Positions 1 through 7,116 of a stretch of DNA of 64,000 bases are shown piece after piece. The stretch comes from Achromobacter sp. Marseille-Q4962. GTDB lineage: Bacteria; Pseudomonadota; Gammaproteobacteria; Burkholderiales; Burkholderiaceae_B. The DNA lies in assembly GCF_943737005.1 (NCBI RefSeq), contig NZ_CALSFU010000015.1, positions 88,212 to 152,211 of the forward strand. The letters run 5' to 3'. Under the pieces are notes generated by a model. The model was given only the letters and a program-made list of their open reading frames with translations, did no database searches and had not been told where the DNA came from. Numbering within the stretch: position 1 is the stretch's first letter; the number at the start of each line of letters is the position of its first letter. The position numbers and the translations under genes are program-made.

Positions 1-337
1 AGGTGCTGGCTTTGGAAGGCCCCCATTCCGTATGGCTGACCAGGATGCCGGCGCGCTGCGCCGCCGCCGCGTCCAGCGTCTTGTTGCGCGTGCCGGTGAA
101 CACGATGTGGCGCAGGCGCGGCAGCCTGCCCAGCAGGGCGGCGCCGACGGGCGTGCGGTCGCGCAGCAGCACGACGCAATCGGCCTGCGCGAGGGCGGCC
201 AGCAGCGCATCGCCGCGCAGCGCGACGTTGTGCAAGGCAACGTCGGCGGCGCGCCGGATGGCGCTCCAGTCCACGCCGTCGCGCAGGCCGTTCTCCCAAT
301 CGTCCAGGACGACGATGGACGGACGGCGCGCGCTCAC
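1..337 (-). CDS. D-2-hydroxyacid dehydrogenase family protein (N-terminal part)
   Basis: Partial gene that runs off the window start, giving 112 codons of the N-terminus. The GTG start at 337-335 overlaps the TGA stop of the MmgE/PrpD gene in the string GTGA, so the two are almost certainly translationally coupled. The visible part opens with a beta strand (residues SIVVLDDWEN), then has the alternating strands and helices of the substrate-binding half of NAD-dependent 2-hydroxyacid dehydrogenases, including HIVFTGTRNKTLD and ending near the conserved turn SHTEWGPSKAST before the Rossmann domain. Family members interconvert 2-keto acids and D-2-hydroxy acids with NAD(P)H. The substrate cannot be told; the context (Bug receptor, MmgE/PrpD, GntR regulator) suggests organic acid catabolism. 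Confidence 0.8.
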   Translation of the reverse strand, partial: MSARRPSIVVLDDWENGLRDGVDWSAIRRAADVALHNVALRGDALLAALAQADCVVLLRDRTPVGAALLGRLPRLRHIVFTGTRNKTLDAAAAQRAGILVSHTEWGPSKAST

Positions 338-1713
338 TGCGCCGCCTTGCGGGCCAGCGCGGCCAGGGCGCGCACGTCCTGCGCCTTGCCCAGGCTCCAG
401 CACGCGTCCATCAGCTTGCGCACCTGGCCCGCTCCCAGGATGGGATCGGCCTGGCTGCTGAACTTGGCTTCCAGGTCCTGGTCGGACATGGGGCGCTGCA
501 GCGAGCCGATGGCGTGTTCGACGAACACGTGGACCTTGCGGCCGTCCTTCAGCGTGGCCACGGCGTCGACGGCGGCTTCGTCGATGCTGTCGTCGACAGT
601 GGCGACCACTTTGCGGCGCACGGCCACGACGTCTTCGCGCGTGACGATGTCGTCGGCGTACTCGCTTTCCGACGCGCGGCCGAAAATCAGGCCGGCCGCG
701 CAGCCATGGTAGACGCTGAACTTGCCTTGCAGACCGTCGGCGGGTTCCTTCTTGCCGGTGAGCTCCAGCACCAGCGAGTGCACGCGCAGGTCGATGCGCT
801 CCAGGTTCTCCGGCGTCACGCCCTGAGCGCGCAACTGCACGCAGGCGTCGATGCTGGGATGGATGACGATGCCGCAGGCAAAGGGTTTGTAGGTGTTGAA
901 GGAAATCTCGAAGCGCTTGCCCAGCTCGTCGGTGATTTCGTTCCAGTCGAACTTGGTCGACAGCACCTGGGCAAAGCCGCGCGGCGCTTCGATGGCGCGC
1001 TTGCTGGAGGTAAAGCCCTCGCGCGCCAGCAGGGCCGACATCAGGCCCGCGGACGCGGCGCCGCCCGGATGGAAGGGCTTGGTCATGGTGCCGAACTGTT
1101 CGCGCAGGCCGACCGGCTGCGAGGCCGCGATGCCCAGCGCCATCTGCGTTCTGTCCGCATCCAGGCCCAGCAGGCGGGCGCAGGCGGCGGCGGCGCCCAG
1201 CCCGCCCGTGGAGCCGGTGATGTGCCAGCCGCGGTCATAGTGGTGCGGATAGATCATGTTGCCGGTGCGGCACGACACATCGATGCCCAGGACGATGGCG
1301 TCGATAAGCTGGCGGCCGCTGGCGCCCGTGTGCTCGGCCAGCGCAAGCACCGCCGAGCACACCGGGCCGGCGGGGTGAATGATGGTCTTGAGGTGGGTGT
1401 CGTCGAAATCGAAGGTATGCGAACTGATGCCGTTGATCAGCGCGGCGCTGGCGATATCCACCCGCTCGCTGCGGCCCAGCACGCTGGCCTGGGCGGCGGG
1501 CTGCAGCACCTGCACGGCGCGCAGCGCGGCTTCGCCGGCTTCGTGATGGGCGGCGCCGACGGCGCAGCCCAACCAGTTCATGAACGTGCGGTGCGCCTCG
1601 TGCTCGACGGCGTCGTCCCATCCGTGCGACGGATGGTTGACGACGTGTTCGGCCAGGATGCGGGTGACCGGCGGGGCATTGTGATCGGCATCGATCTTGG
1701 TGTTGAGGGCCAT
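334..1713 (-). CDS. MmgE/PrpD family protein (2-methylcitrate dehydratase-like)
   Basis: 459-residue protein with the length and all-helical N-terminal character of the MmgE/PrpD family (2-methylcitrate dehydratase, cis-aconitate decarboxylase and relatives). Visible signatures are HTFDFDDTH near residue 108, the glycine-rich ITGSTGGLGAAAA segment and FHPGGAASAG. The start chosen is the ATG at 1713, preceded by a weak GAGAG; the reading frame stays open far upstream but that part is antisense to the Bug gene. It lies between the Bug receptor gene and a D-2-hydroxyacid dehydrogenase on the same strand. The exact hydroxy-acid substrate is unknown; many such orphan Alcaligenaceae clusters pair a Bug receptor with an MmgE/PrpD enzyme. 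Confidence 0.9.
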   Translation of the reverse strand: MALNTKIDADHNAPPVTRILAEHVVNHPSHGWDDAVEHEAHRTFMNWLGCAVGAAHHEAGEAALRAVQVLQPAAQASVLGRSERVDIASAALINGISSHTFDFDDTHLKTIIHPAGPVCSAVLALAEHTGASGRQLIDAIVLGIDVSCRTGNMIYPHHYDRGWHITGSTGGLGAAAACARLLGLDADRTQMALGIAASQPVGLREQFGTMTKPFHPGGAASAGLMSALLAREGFTSSKRAIEAPRGFAQVLSTKFDWNEITDELGKRFEISFNTYKPFACGIVIHPSIDACVQLRAQGVTPENLERIDLRVHSLVLELTGKKEPADGLQGKFSVYHGCAAGLIFGRASESEYADDIVTREDVVAVRRKVVATVDDSIDEAAVDAVATLKDGRKVHVFVEHAIGSLQRPMSDQDLEAKFSSQADPILGAGQVRKLMDACWSLGKAQDVRALAALARKAAQ

Positions 1714-1793
1714 GTTGTCTCTCGGGGTGCTACGGAAATCGGGGCATGGAAGGCAGGAATCCCGGCAGGAAGGCATTCCGGCCGGGCTCGGCT

Positions 1794-2774
1794 TCAGGCG
1801 TCGAGATGGATGTTCTGGTCTTTCGCCACCCTGGACCAGCGCGCATAGTCCTTGCTCACGTAGGCGGCGAACTGCGCGGGCGACATCGGCATGGGCACGA
1901 TGGCTTCGGTGTCCAGCGCCTTGGTCAGGCCGGGGTCTTTCAGCACTTTGTTCAGGGCGGTGTTCAAGGTCTGCACCACGCCGCCGTCCATGCCCGCCGG
2001 GCCGGACACGCCGTACCACTGCAACACGTCGTCGAAACCCTCCAGACCCAGCTCCTTGAACGTCGGCACGTCGGGGAATGCCTTGTTGCGCGCCTCGCCG
2101 GACAGGGCGATGGCGCGCACGGTGCCGGCCCGCAGGTGCGGCACGGCGGCGGCCAGGCCCGGGCACATGAACTGGGTCTGCTGCGACAGCAGGTCGGTAA
2201 AAGCCGGGGCGATGCCTTTGTAGGCGATGTGCACCATGTGGGCGCCGACCTGCTGCAGCAGCAGTTCCATCAGCAGATGGGTCAGCGAACCGGCGCCGGC
2301 CGAGCCGTAGTTCACGTTGTCCTGCGACTTGGCGTAGGCGATGAACGCTTTCAGGTTGTGCACGGGCAGCTTGGCGTTCACCATCAGCACATTGGGCGTG
2401 CCGCCTATCATGCCGACCGCGGTGAAGTCCTTGATGGGATCGTAGGGCACCTTGCGCGTGGCCGGACTGGTTCCCAGCGTGGCGACGTAGCCCTGCATCA
2501 GCGTGTAGCCGTCGGGCTTGGCGCGCATGGTCTTCTGGCACGCGATCACGCCGCCGGCGCCGCTCTGGTTCTCGACGATGAATGTGGCGCCCAGCGCATT
2601 GCCCAGAGCGTTCGCGGCGGCGCGGCCCACATAGTCGCTGCCGCCGCCCGGCGCCACCGGGACGATGTAGGTGACGGGGCGGTCGGGATAGGCGGACGCG
2701 GCGAAGGACGGCAGGGCGCAGGGCAGGCCGGCGGCGGCCGCGCCTGCGCCGAGCAGGAAGGAACGTCGATTCAT
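1794..2774 (-). CDS. Bug-family tripartite tricarboxylate transporter substrate-binding protein
   Basis: 326-residue periplasmic receptor of the Bug (TctC-like) family, which binds carboxylates or related small acids. The N-terminus MNRRSFLLGAGAAAAG carries a twin-arginine-like motif before a hydrophobic stretch and an A-x-A type cleavage region near SFAASA, so Tat rather than Sec export is possible. The mature protein shows the family hallmarks YPDRPVTYIVPVAPGGG, then a Q-S-G-A-G-G loop and PDGYTL. A strong GAGGAG ribosome site sits about 10 nt before the ATG. No TctA/TctB membrane components lie nearby, which is usual for orphan Bug proteins. It sits between the GntR regulator and the MmgE/PrpD gene and is probably cotranscribed with the latter. 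Confidence 0.93.
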   Translation of the reverse strand: MNRRSFLLGAGAAAAGLPCALPSFAASAYPDRPVTYIVPVAPGGGSDYVGRAAANALGNALGATFIVENQSGAGGVIACQKTMRAKPDGYTLMQGYVATLGTSPATRKVPYDPIKDFTAVGMIGGTPNVLMVNAKLPVHNLKAFIAYAKSQDNVNYGSAGAGSLTHLLMELLLQQVGAHMVHIAYKGIAPAFTDLLSQQTQFMCPGLAAAVPHLRAGTVRAIALSGEARNKAFPDVPTFKELGLEGFDDVLQWYGVSGPAGMDGGVVQTLNTALNKVLKDPGLTKALDTEAIVPMPMSPAQFAAYVSKDYARWSRVAKDQNIHLDA

Positions 2775-2905
2775 GGGTTTGTCTCCTCGTAGGAATTTTT
2801 TTGGGTATGGGCCGGGACGCCAGGGACGCCGTCCCGGCTGCGGGGGCGAGCGCCCTGATCAGGGCGGATCGGGCGCCGCCAGAGACGCGAGGCGCGGCGC
2901 GCGCA

Positions 2906-3604
2906 TCACAGCACCGACAGGCGATCGTGGGCGTTGATGACGTGCCTGGCCAGCAGTTCCGCGTATTCGGCGGCCTGGCCGGACGACGTCACCTTGCGCA
3001 GGGCGTCGACGATTTCGCGGTGTTCGGCGTTGGAGCGGAGGCGGTGCGCCTCGGTGGACAGGTTCTTCAGGCGCGCCAGGTGCAGTTTCTGGATGATCTC
3101 GCGATAGGCCTTGGCGATCTCGCGATTGCCGGCGTATTCGATGAACAGCCAGTGGAACTCCAGATTGAGGCTGTAGTAGCCCTGGGCGTTGCCTTCGCGG
3201 ATGGCCGCGTCCATAGCGGACACGCAGTTGTCCAGCTCGCGCACGAGCTCCTCGCGCTCGTCGTCCGGCAGTTGCGCCGCCATGCGGCCGGCATGGCTGT
3301 CCAGCAGGGCGCGGAACTGGTAGAGATCCCTGACCTCTTCGTCGCTCAGTTCGCGCACGTAGACCCCGGAGTGCTTGCGCGACACCACCAGGCCGGAGCT
3401 TTCCAGCTCGCGCAGGGCTTCGCGCACCGGCACGCGCGACACCTTCAACTGCTCCACCAGCTCGGACTCGCGCAAGGCCTGGCCGGGCGCATAAGCGCCG
3501 GAAAGAATGCCGCTGAGCAATTGGTCGCGCACCAGTTTGCCCAGCGAGGTGTTCTTGATGTCCTCGAACGTTGCCTGGCCGGTGCTAGAGGCAAGCCATT
3601 TCAT
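2906..3604 (-). CDS. GntR-family (FCD/FadR-type) transcriptional regulator
   Basis: 232-residue regulator. The N-terminal winged helix-turn-helix spans about residues 20-80 (LVRDQLLSGILSGAYAPGQ, then SRVPVREALRELESSGLV). The C-terminal half is the all-helical FCD ligand-binding domain with conserved His residues (SHAGRMAAQ, EFHWLFIEYAGN, RSNAEHREI). The ATG at 3604 is preferred to the upstream in-frame ATG at 3652 because AGGAG lies 9 nt before it and because the longer version would cover the palindrome at 3632-3647. It heads the Bug/MmgE/hydroxyacid dehydrogenase set on the same strand and is the obvious candidate to control it in response to the transported acid or a metabolite. Confidence 0.92.
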   Translation of the reverse strand: MKWLASSTGQATFEDIKNTSLGKLVRDQLLSGILSGAYAPGQALRESELVEQLKVSRVPVREALRELESSGLVVSRKHSGVYVRELSDEEVRDLYQFRALLDSHAGRMAAQLPDDEREELVRELDNCVSAMDAAIREGNAQGYYSLNLEFHWLFIEYAGNREIAKAYREIIQKLHLARLKNLSTEAHRLRSNAEHREIVDALRKVTSSGQAAEYAELLARHVINAHDRLSVL

Positions 3605-3631
3605 GAACAGGCTCCTGCTTGATGTTTCGTA

Positions 3632-3647
3632 TAATCGTATACGATTA
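3632..3647. promoter_or_regulatory. Candidate GntR/FCD operator, perfect 16-bp palindrome
   Basis: TAATCGTATACGATTA is a perfect palindrome 28 bp upstream of the GntR start codon. Its core GTATAC with flanking A/T resembles operators of FCD-type GntR regulators. The position suggests autoregulation; control of the downstream Bug/MmgE genes would follow if they are read through from here. The operator role is inferred. Confidence 0.65.
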
Positions 3648-3764
3648 GACAACTACGTCAGGAAGAATGTCAATCCGGCAGGCTGCATGACGCAGGCACG
3701 CGCCGTAAGAAGAAAACGCAAGGAAAAAAAGCAACGGGCGGGCTGGCCCGCGCCCCCTCAGCGG

Positions 3765-4270
3765 CCACCGCCCTGCCCGATCAGGCGTGCGCGGTCCGCC
3801 AGGTCGCCGAACGCGGCCATGGCCCCCCACCCGGCCAGGGGCACCGCGACGGCGGACGCCAGCCGCCGCGCCGCCCATGATGAGGGCGCACACCCCGTAA
3901 TGGTCGGCACGCGGAAAGGAGAATCGCGCTTGACGAGACTGGGTAGCAGCACGTTGCCCACCGCGATGCCCGCGCCGGTGACGGCGGCGCCCGGATACAG
4001 CACCAGGCCGGGCCCAGCGACCGCACGGCGATCCCGCCCGCGACGAAAACCAGGGCGGCGAAAAGGGATCGCTCCAGGCCGTACCCGCGCGAACAGCGCC
4101 ACGAAGGGAGAAATGAAGCCGAACGCCAACAGCGGCAGCGTCGCCAGCAGCCCGGCCTGCGCGGGCGACAGCGCAAAGGCTTCCTGCAGGGTTTCCAGCA
4201 CCGGCGCCACGCTGGTGATGGGCGCGCGCAGGTTGGCGGCGATGAGCAGCAGGCCCGCAAGCAGGCTCAA
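3765..4270 (-). pseudogene. Decayed CynX/NimT-type MFS transporter fragment
   Basis: The minus strand starts like a full CynX/NimT family transporter (LLLIAANLRAPITSVAPVLE, then LLATLPLLAFGFISPFVALFAR), but homology then jumps between frames. A second frame carries YGLERSLFAALVFVAGGIAVRSLG, the first frame resumes with GLVLYPGAAVTGAGIAVGNV and LLPSLVKRD, and a third carries ITGVCALIMGGAAA. At least three frame changes are therefore needed, and only about the first 40 percent of a roughly 400-residue transporter is present before the homology stops. The start is near 4270. A frayed AraC-type fragment faces it at 4345-4500, so a divergent regulator/transporter pair appears to have been lost. 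Confidence 0.75.
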
Positions 4271-4344
4271 GGGGCGCGTAGCGGCCAGGGCGGCCTGTCG
4301 TTAAGTCATGGAAACACGTCGGAATCGGATCGGGCAAGGCTCCC

Positions 4345-4500
4345 ACCTTGCCCCAACGCGCGCATCTGCCGCCGCTTCGCACAGCCCGGCGCGGCCGCGC
4401 TGCTGGAGCAACTGGCGCGCATACCGGTCGAGCGTCTCTACCTGCCGGTGTCCGGCGACGAACGGCTGCGCCGCATCGCCCAGCGGGCTTTCCGGACATC
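4345..4500 (+). pseudogene. AraC-family regulator fragment (remnant)
   Basis: In the frame of position 4448 the plus strand reads CRRFAQPGAAALLEQLAR followed by IPVERLYLPVSGDERLRRIAQ. This is the linker between the cupin sensor and the first helix-turn-helix of AraC-family regulators of the NimR type (pattern L-P-x-x-x-D-x-R-L-R-x-I-A). No start codon, sensor domain or DNA-binding helices remain, and homology ends just before the tRNA promoter region. It is adjacent to a decayed NimT-type transporter, and in Enterobacteria nimR and nimT are divergent partners. Short, so moderate confidence. Confidence 0.5.
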
Positions 4501-4538
4501 CCGAAGACCGGCGCGAAAAGCGATTCCACCCACGACCG

Positions 4539-4567
4539 CTGCACAAGCCCGGAAAACCGTGTATAAT
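4539..4567 (+). promoter_or_regulatory. Putative promoter of the tRNA-Gly/tRNA-Cys unit
   Basis: A perfect TATAAT hexamer at 4562-4567 lies 17 nt after CTGCAC (4539-4544), a poor -35 match. It is the best -10 element upstream of the two tRNA genes and would give a long (about 130 nt) precursor leader. A TTGACA at 4580-4585 has no -10 partner at a suitable distance. Confidence 0.35.
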
Positions 4568-4705
4568 TGCTGTCTTTGGTTGACACGCGATGTTTTTCGG
4601 CAACGCGGCCTGATGAAGAAAGCAGGCGGATGAAGAAAGCAGGCAAATCAAGCCCGTCGAAAAAGCAAGCGGCGCGCCCCCGGCGCACCCAAGCGTGAAA
4701 TCCAC

Positions 4706-4781
4706 GCGGGAATAGCTCAGTTGGTAGAGCGCAACCTTGCCAAGGTTGAGGTCGCGAGTTCGAGACTCGTTTCCCGCTCCA
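4706..4781 (+). tRNA. tRNA-Gly (anticodon GCC)
   Basis: 76-nt cloverleaf. The acceptor arms GCGGGAA (4706-4712) and TTCCCGC (4771-4777) pair fully; the D-arm region is TAGCTCAGTTGGTAGAGC; the anticodon stem AACCT/AGGTT encloses GCC at 4739-4741; the T arm carries GTTCGAGAC; the discriminator T is followed by an encoded CCA. It is followed by a hairpin with a T run and then tRNA-Cys. Confidence 0.98.
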
Positions 4782-4788
4782 AATATAC

Positions 4789-4826
4789 AAAAAGGAAGCA
4801 ACGGCCCTCCCCGCGCTTCCTTTTTT
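4789..4826 (+). terminator. Rho-independent terminator-like hairpin after tRNA-Gly
   Basis: An A run and GGAAGC (4794-4799) pair with GCTTCC (4815-4820), followed by six T. It lies between the two tRNA genes, so it may act as an attenuating terminator or processing signal rather than fully separate them. Confidence 0.6.
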
Positions 4827-4837
4827 CTTGCAGTACT

Positions 4838-4911
4838 GGCGCAATGGCAGAGTGGTTATGCAGCGGATTGCAAATCCGTGTACGTCGGTTCGATTCCGGC
4901 TTGCGCCTCCA
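4838..4911 (+). tRNA. tRNA-Cys (anticodon GCA)
   Basis: 74-nt cloverleaf. The acceptor arms GGCGCAA (4838-4844) and TTGCGCC (4901-4907) pair fully; the D arm is TGGCAGAGTGGTTATGCA; the anticodon loop TTGCAAA holds GCA at 4870-4872; the T loop is GGTTCGATTCC; CCA is encoded at 4909-4911. Confidence 0.98.
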
Positions 4912-4926
4912 AAGAATCCCATCAAG

Positions 4927-4950
4927 GCCCGCGATCTTCGCGGGCTTTTT
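4927..4950 (+). terminator. Rho-independent terminator after tRNA-Cys
   Basis: A 7-bp stem GCCCGCG/CGCGGGC with loop ATCTT is followed by five T. It ends the tRNA transcript. Confidence 0.85.
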
Positions 4951-5175
4951 GTTGCGGGTTCCGTGGCCGCAGGCCGGCCCGCGACAACCCTGCCCCGTCT
5001 TTTCGAGTCGGTCATCCGTCGGGCCGCCTCCCTTCCCGTCGTCAAACCGGCAGGCGATCCCGCGCCTGCCTGGCCATTCGTCGCCAGCCCCGGAAATAAA
5101 ACGACTGATCCGCTACCTTTTTTTACCCTCGTAAGGTATATTCCCGCATAGAGTTACATAACGCTACATAAAGAT

Positions 5176-5475
5176 ATGTTGACGGCGGATTGGGATCACT
5201 TGCGTGAAGCGGCTGCGAACACGATGCAGCTCGCCCTGGAAACGGTCAGAAACCTCGAGGTAGAGACTTCCACGATGGTTGCCGCGGGCGTCATGGCGTA
5301 TCTCGCCAGGCGCATCTGGAGACGACGCGCCGCCCGGATCGCCGAACTGAACGCGCTGATTCCCATCTACGGCAAGAAACTCTCGCACCAGATTCTGCGC
5401 GACCGGCGCGCCTCTTCCAACTACATCATGCCGCCCCGCTCGGACGATGACGAGCCCTGGAGCTGGCGGAGCTGA
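5176..5475 (+). CDS. Small hypothetical protein
   Basis: 99-residue protein I do not recognise. It begins with a predicted helical segment (residues 1-35), has a short apolar patch MVAAGVMAYLARRIW followed by an Arg-rich stretch WRRRAARIAEL, and ends with an acidic, Trp-containing tail DDDEPWSWRS. There is no signal peptide and no clear membrane segment. The ATG is preceded by AAAGAT, a weak ribosome site, and the 60 bp upstream are unusually A/T-rich for this genome, with the repeated string TACATAA, which may hold its promoter. It stands alone between the tRNA terminator and a secreted small protein. Its length and frame use look like a real gene, but function is unknown. Confidence 0.6.
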   Translation: MLTADWDHLREAAANTMQLALETVRNLEVETSTMVAAGVMAYLARRIWRRRAARIAELNALIPIYGKKLSHQILRDRRASSNYIMPPRSDDDEPWSWRS

Positions 5476-5619
5476 AGGCGGGCGATCCGAGACGCGCTTG
5501 CGGATCCGCGGGCCTGCGGACCCGCACGCCCGAGCAGCAGCATCCGGTTACCCTCGCCTACGCCCAGTCAGGCAATGGCCTGTTAAGGTGGCCCCGTTTT
5601 CCACTGACGGTCACGTCCC

Positions 5620-5934
5620 ATGCGCAAACCCTCGCTCTCCCGACCCTGTACCGGCCTGCTGAACCTGTCCGCCGCGGCGCTGCTCGCGCTCGCGCCATTC
5701 GCCGCGGAGGCCGATCACGACCGCCACCGCCACCGGCACGGACGCGAATACAAGGAAAAATACTGGGACGGCGCCTGCAAGGTGGAGCGGCAATGGAAGC
5801 GCAACGGCGAATATCGTGAAAAGCGCAAATGCCGCCCCGACTACGGCTATGCTTATGCCGTGCCCCGCGCGGCCGTGCAGCCGGTCGTGCCCGCCATCGT
5901 GATCAATCCGCCGCCCATCGTCATCCGGCCCTGA
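5620..5934 (+). CDS. Small secreted His/basic-rich hypothetical protein
   Basis: 104-residue protein with a Sec-type signal peptide (basic start MRKPSLSRP, hydrophobic LSAAALLALAPFAA, likely cut after AAEA). The mature part opens with a His/Arg/Asp cluster (DHDRHRHRHGRE) that could bind metal, has two cysteines (GACKVERQW, KRKCRPDY) that could form a disulfide in the periplasm, and ends in a Pro/Val-rich tail (VVPAIVINPPPIVIRP). I do not recognise a named family. The next gene starts 9 bp later, so the two may be cotranscribed. Confidence 0.75.
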   Translation: MRKPSLSRPCTGLLNLSAAALLALAPFAAEADHDRHRHRHGREYKEKYWDGACKVERQWKRNGEYREKRKCRPDYGYAYAVPRAAVQPVVPAIVINPPPIVIRP

Positions 5935-5943
5935 CCCCATGCC

Positions 5944-6534
5944 ATGGATCCCTCGGTAAAAGATGCGCTCGCGCGCTGGCCCAACGTCCCGGCCGTCTAC
6001 GGCTGGCTGTCGCTGGACGCGCGCGGCCGCTGGCGCTTCCATCCCGAAGGCCGGGCGGCCGAAGGCGGGCCGGGGGAATCCATCACCAATACGCAGATCC
6101 TCGGCTTCATCGACCGCAACTACGGTCATGACGAGCAGGGGCGCTGGTTTTTCCAGAACGGGCCGCAGCGGGTATACGTCAGGCTGGACGCGGCGCCGTG
6201 GGTGCTGCGGCTGTCGGACGACCAGCGCAGGCTGCTGACCCATACGGGCCGGCCGGTCCAGTCGGTGCTGGGCTGGCGGCTGGACGAGGACGGCCGCCTG
6301 TATGCGCGGACCGAGGCGGGTGCGGGTGTGGTGCTGGACCGCGATCTGCCCATGCTGCTGGAAATCCTGCGTACCCCCGACGGCCGTCCGCTGCTGGACG
6401 CGCTGGAGGGCGCGCCGCCTCCGGCTATTTCGTTTCCGGGCGCATACGAGCCGGCCCCCCTGGCCTCTCTTGCCCGGGCGGAGGCGGCCGCATGCCTGGG
6501 CTTTGTGGCCGACCCCGCGCCCGCCCCGGAATGA
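5944..6534 (+). CDS. Conserved beta-proteobacterial protein (DUF2946-type)
   Basis: 196-residue soluble protein starting MDPSVKDALARWPNVP, followed by YGWLSLDARGRWRF and FIDRNYGHDEQGRWFFQNG. This pattern of short Trp/Tyr-rich strands is what I remember of a widespread Burkholderiales family annotated as DUF2946; the name is from memory. No catalytic motif, signal peptide or membrane segment is visible. It follows the small secreted protein by 9 bp. Function unknown. Confidence 0.8.
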   Translation: MDPSVKDALARWPNVPAVYGWLSLDARGRWRFHPEGRAAEGGPGESITNTQILGFIDRNYGHDEQGRWFFQNGPQRVYVRLDAAPWVLRLSDDQRRLLTHTGRPVQSVLGWRLDEDGRLYARTEAGAGVVLDRDLPMLLEILRTPDGRPLLDALEGAPPPAISFPGAYEPAPLASLARAEAAACLGFVADPAPAPE

Positions 6535-6574
6535 CTCCGCCCGCGCAAGCCGCGGGCATCCGGATCGCGCACCC

Positions 6575-6982
6575 CTAGGCGGCGGGGCGCTTGCCGGGCG
6601 CGAGCGCCAGCTTGCCGTCGCCCAGCAAGGCCAGCGCGAGCGCCGCTACCGCCAGGAAGACCGGATACTCCCAGCCGCCGCCGGGGTTGCCGAAGCCCCA
6701 GCCATTGCCGAAGTGCACGGTGGCGGCCACGAACAGCTGCACAGCCCCTACGGCGGCCACCCAGCGCGGCGCGACGCCCAGGATCAGCAGCGCGCCCGCC
6801 CCGATCTCGAAGAACGTTACCGGATAGGCCAGCCAGGAGGGAAAGCCGATCTGGCCGAAGAACCCGGCCGTGCCGGGCAGCGTGAAAACCAGCAGCTTGG
6901 TCAGGCCGTGGGCCAGGTACATGACGCCCAGCGCCAGGCGCAAAAGCAGGGCGGCGTACGGAGCGGTGCGGGAATCGATCAT
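6575..6982 (-). CDS. DoxX family inner-membrane protein
   Basis: 135-residue protein with four apolar helices, beginning with LLLRLALGVMYLAHGLTKL, the typical first helix of DoxX/DoxD-like proteins. It ends with a short basic tail. The ATG at 6982 has AGAGG 7 nt upstream and is preferred to an upstream in-frame ATG at 7081 that would add a non-membrane 33-residue extension over the promoter region. It is divergent from the LysR regulator at 7117, which makes control by that regulator likely. DoxX proteins are often involved in redox or quinone-linked stress responses, but the substrate is not evident. Confidence 0.9.
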   Translation of the reverse strand: MIDSRTAPYAALLLRLALGVMYLAHGLTKLLVFTLPGTAGFFGQIGFPSWLAYPVTFFEIGAGALLILGVAPRWVAAVGAVQLFVAATVHFGNGWGFGNPGGGWEYPVFLAVAALALALLGDGKLALAPGKRPAA

Positions 6983-7089
6983 GAACAACCTCTGTATCGG
7001 ATACGGGATAGGACTCGCCGCCCACGCGGGAGCCGTCTCGGCGCTATTCTTCCCATTCCGGAAAAGGCGATAAAGATGCAAAATCGCAA

Positions 7090-7115
7090 ATTATTGTTCC
7101 TGTTCGGGAAATAAT
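7090..7115. promoter_or_regulatory. Candidate operator in the DoxX/LysR divergent region
   Basis: An imperfect inverted repeat, ATTATTGTTCC then GGGAAATAAT, ends just before the GTG start of the LysR gene. It is A/T-rich against a GC-rich background and lies in the shared 134-bp region, where LysR regulators normally bind. The role is inferred. Confidence 0.4.
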
Positions 7116-7116
7116 C

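Noticed and set aside
4580..4585. TTGACA as a -35 box for the tRNA genes.
   Set aside because: No -10-like hexamer lies 15-19 nt downstream; TATAAT at 4562 is a better promoter mark.
4706..4911. Possible integration site at the tRNA pair.
   Set aside because: Both tRNAs are complete with CCA, there is no repeated tRNA 3' end nearby and no integrase gene in the window.
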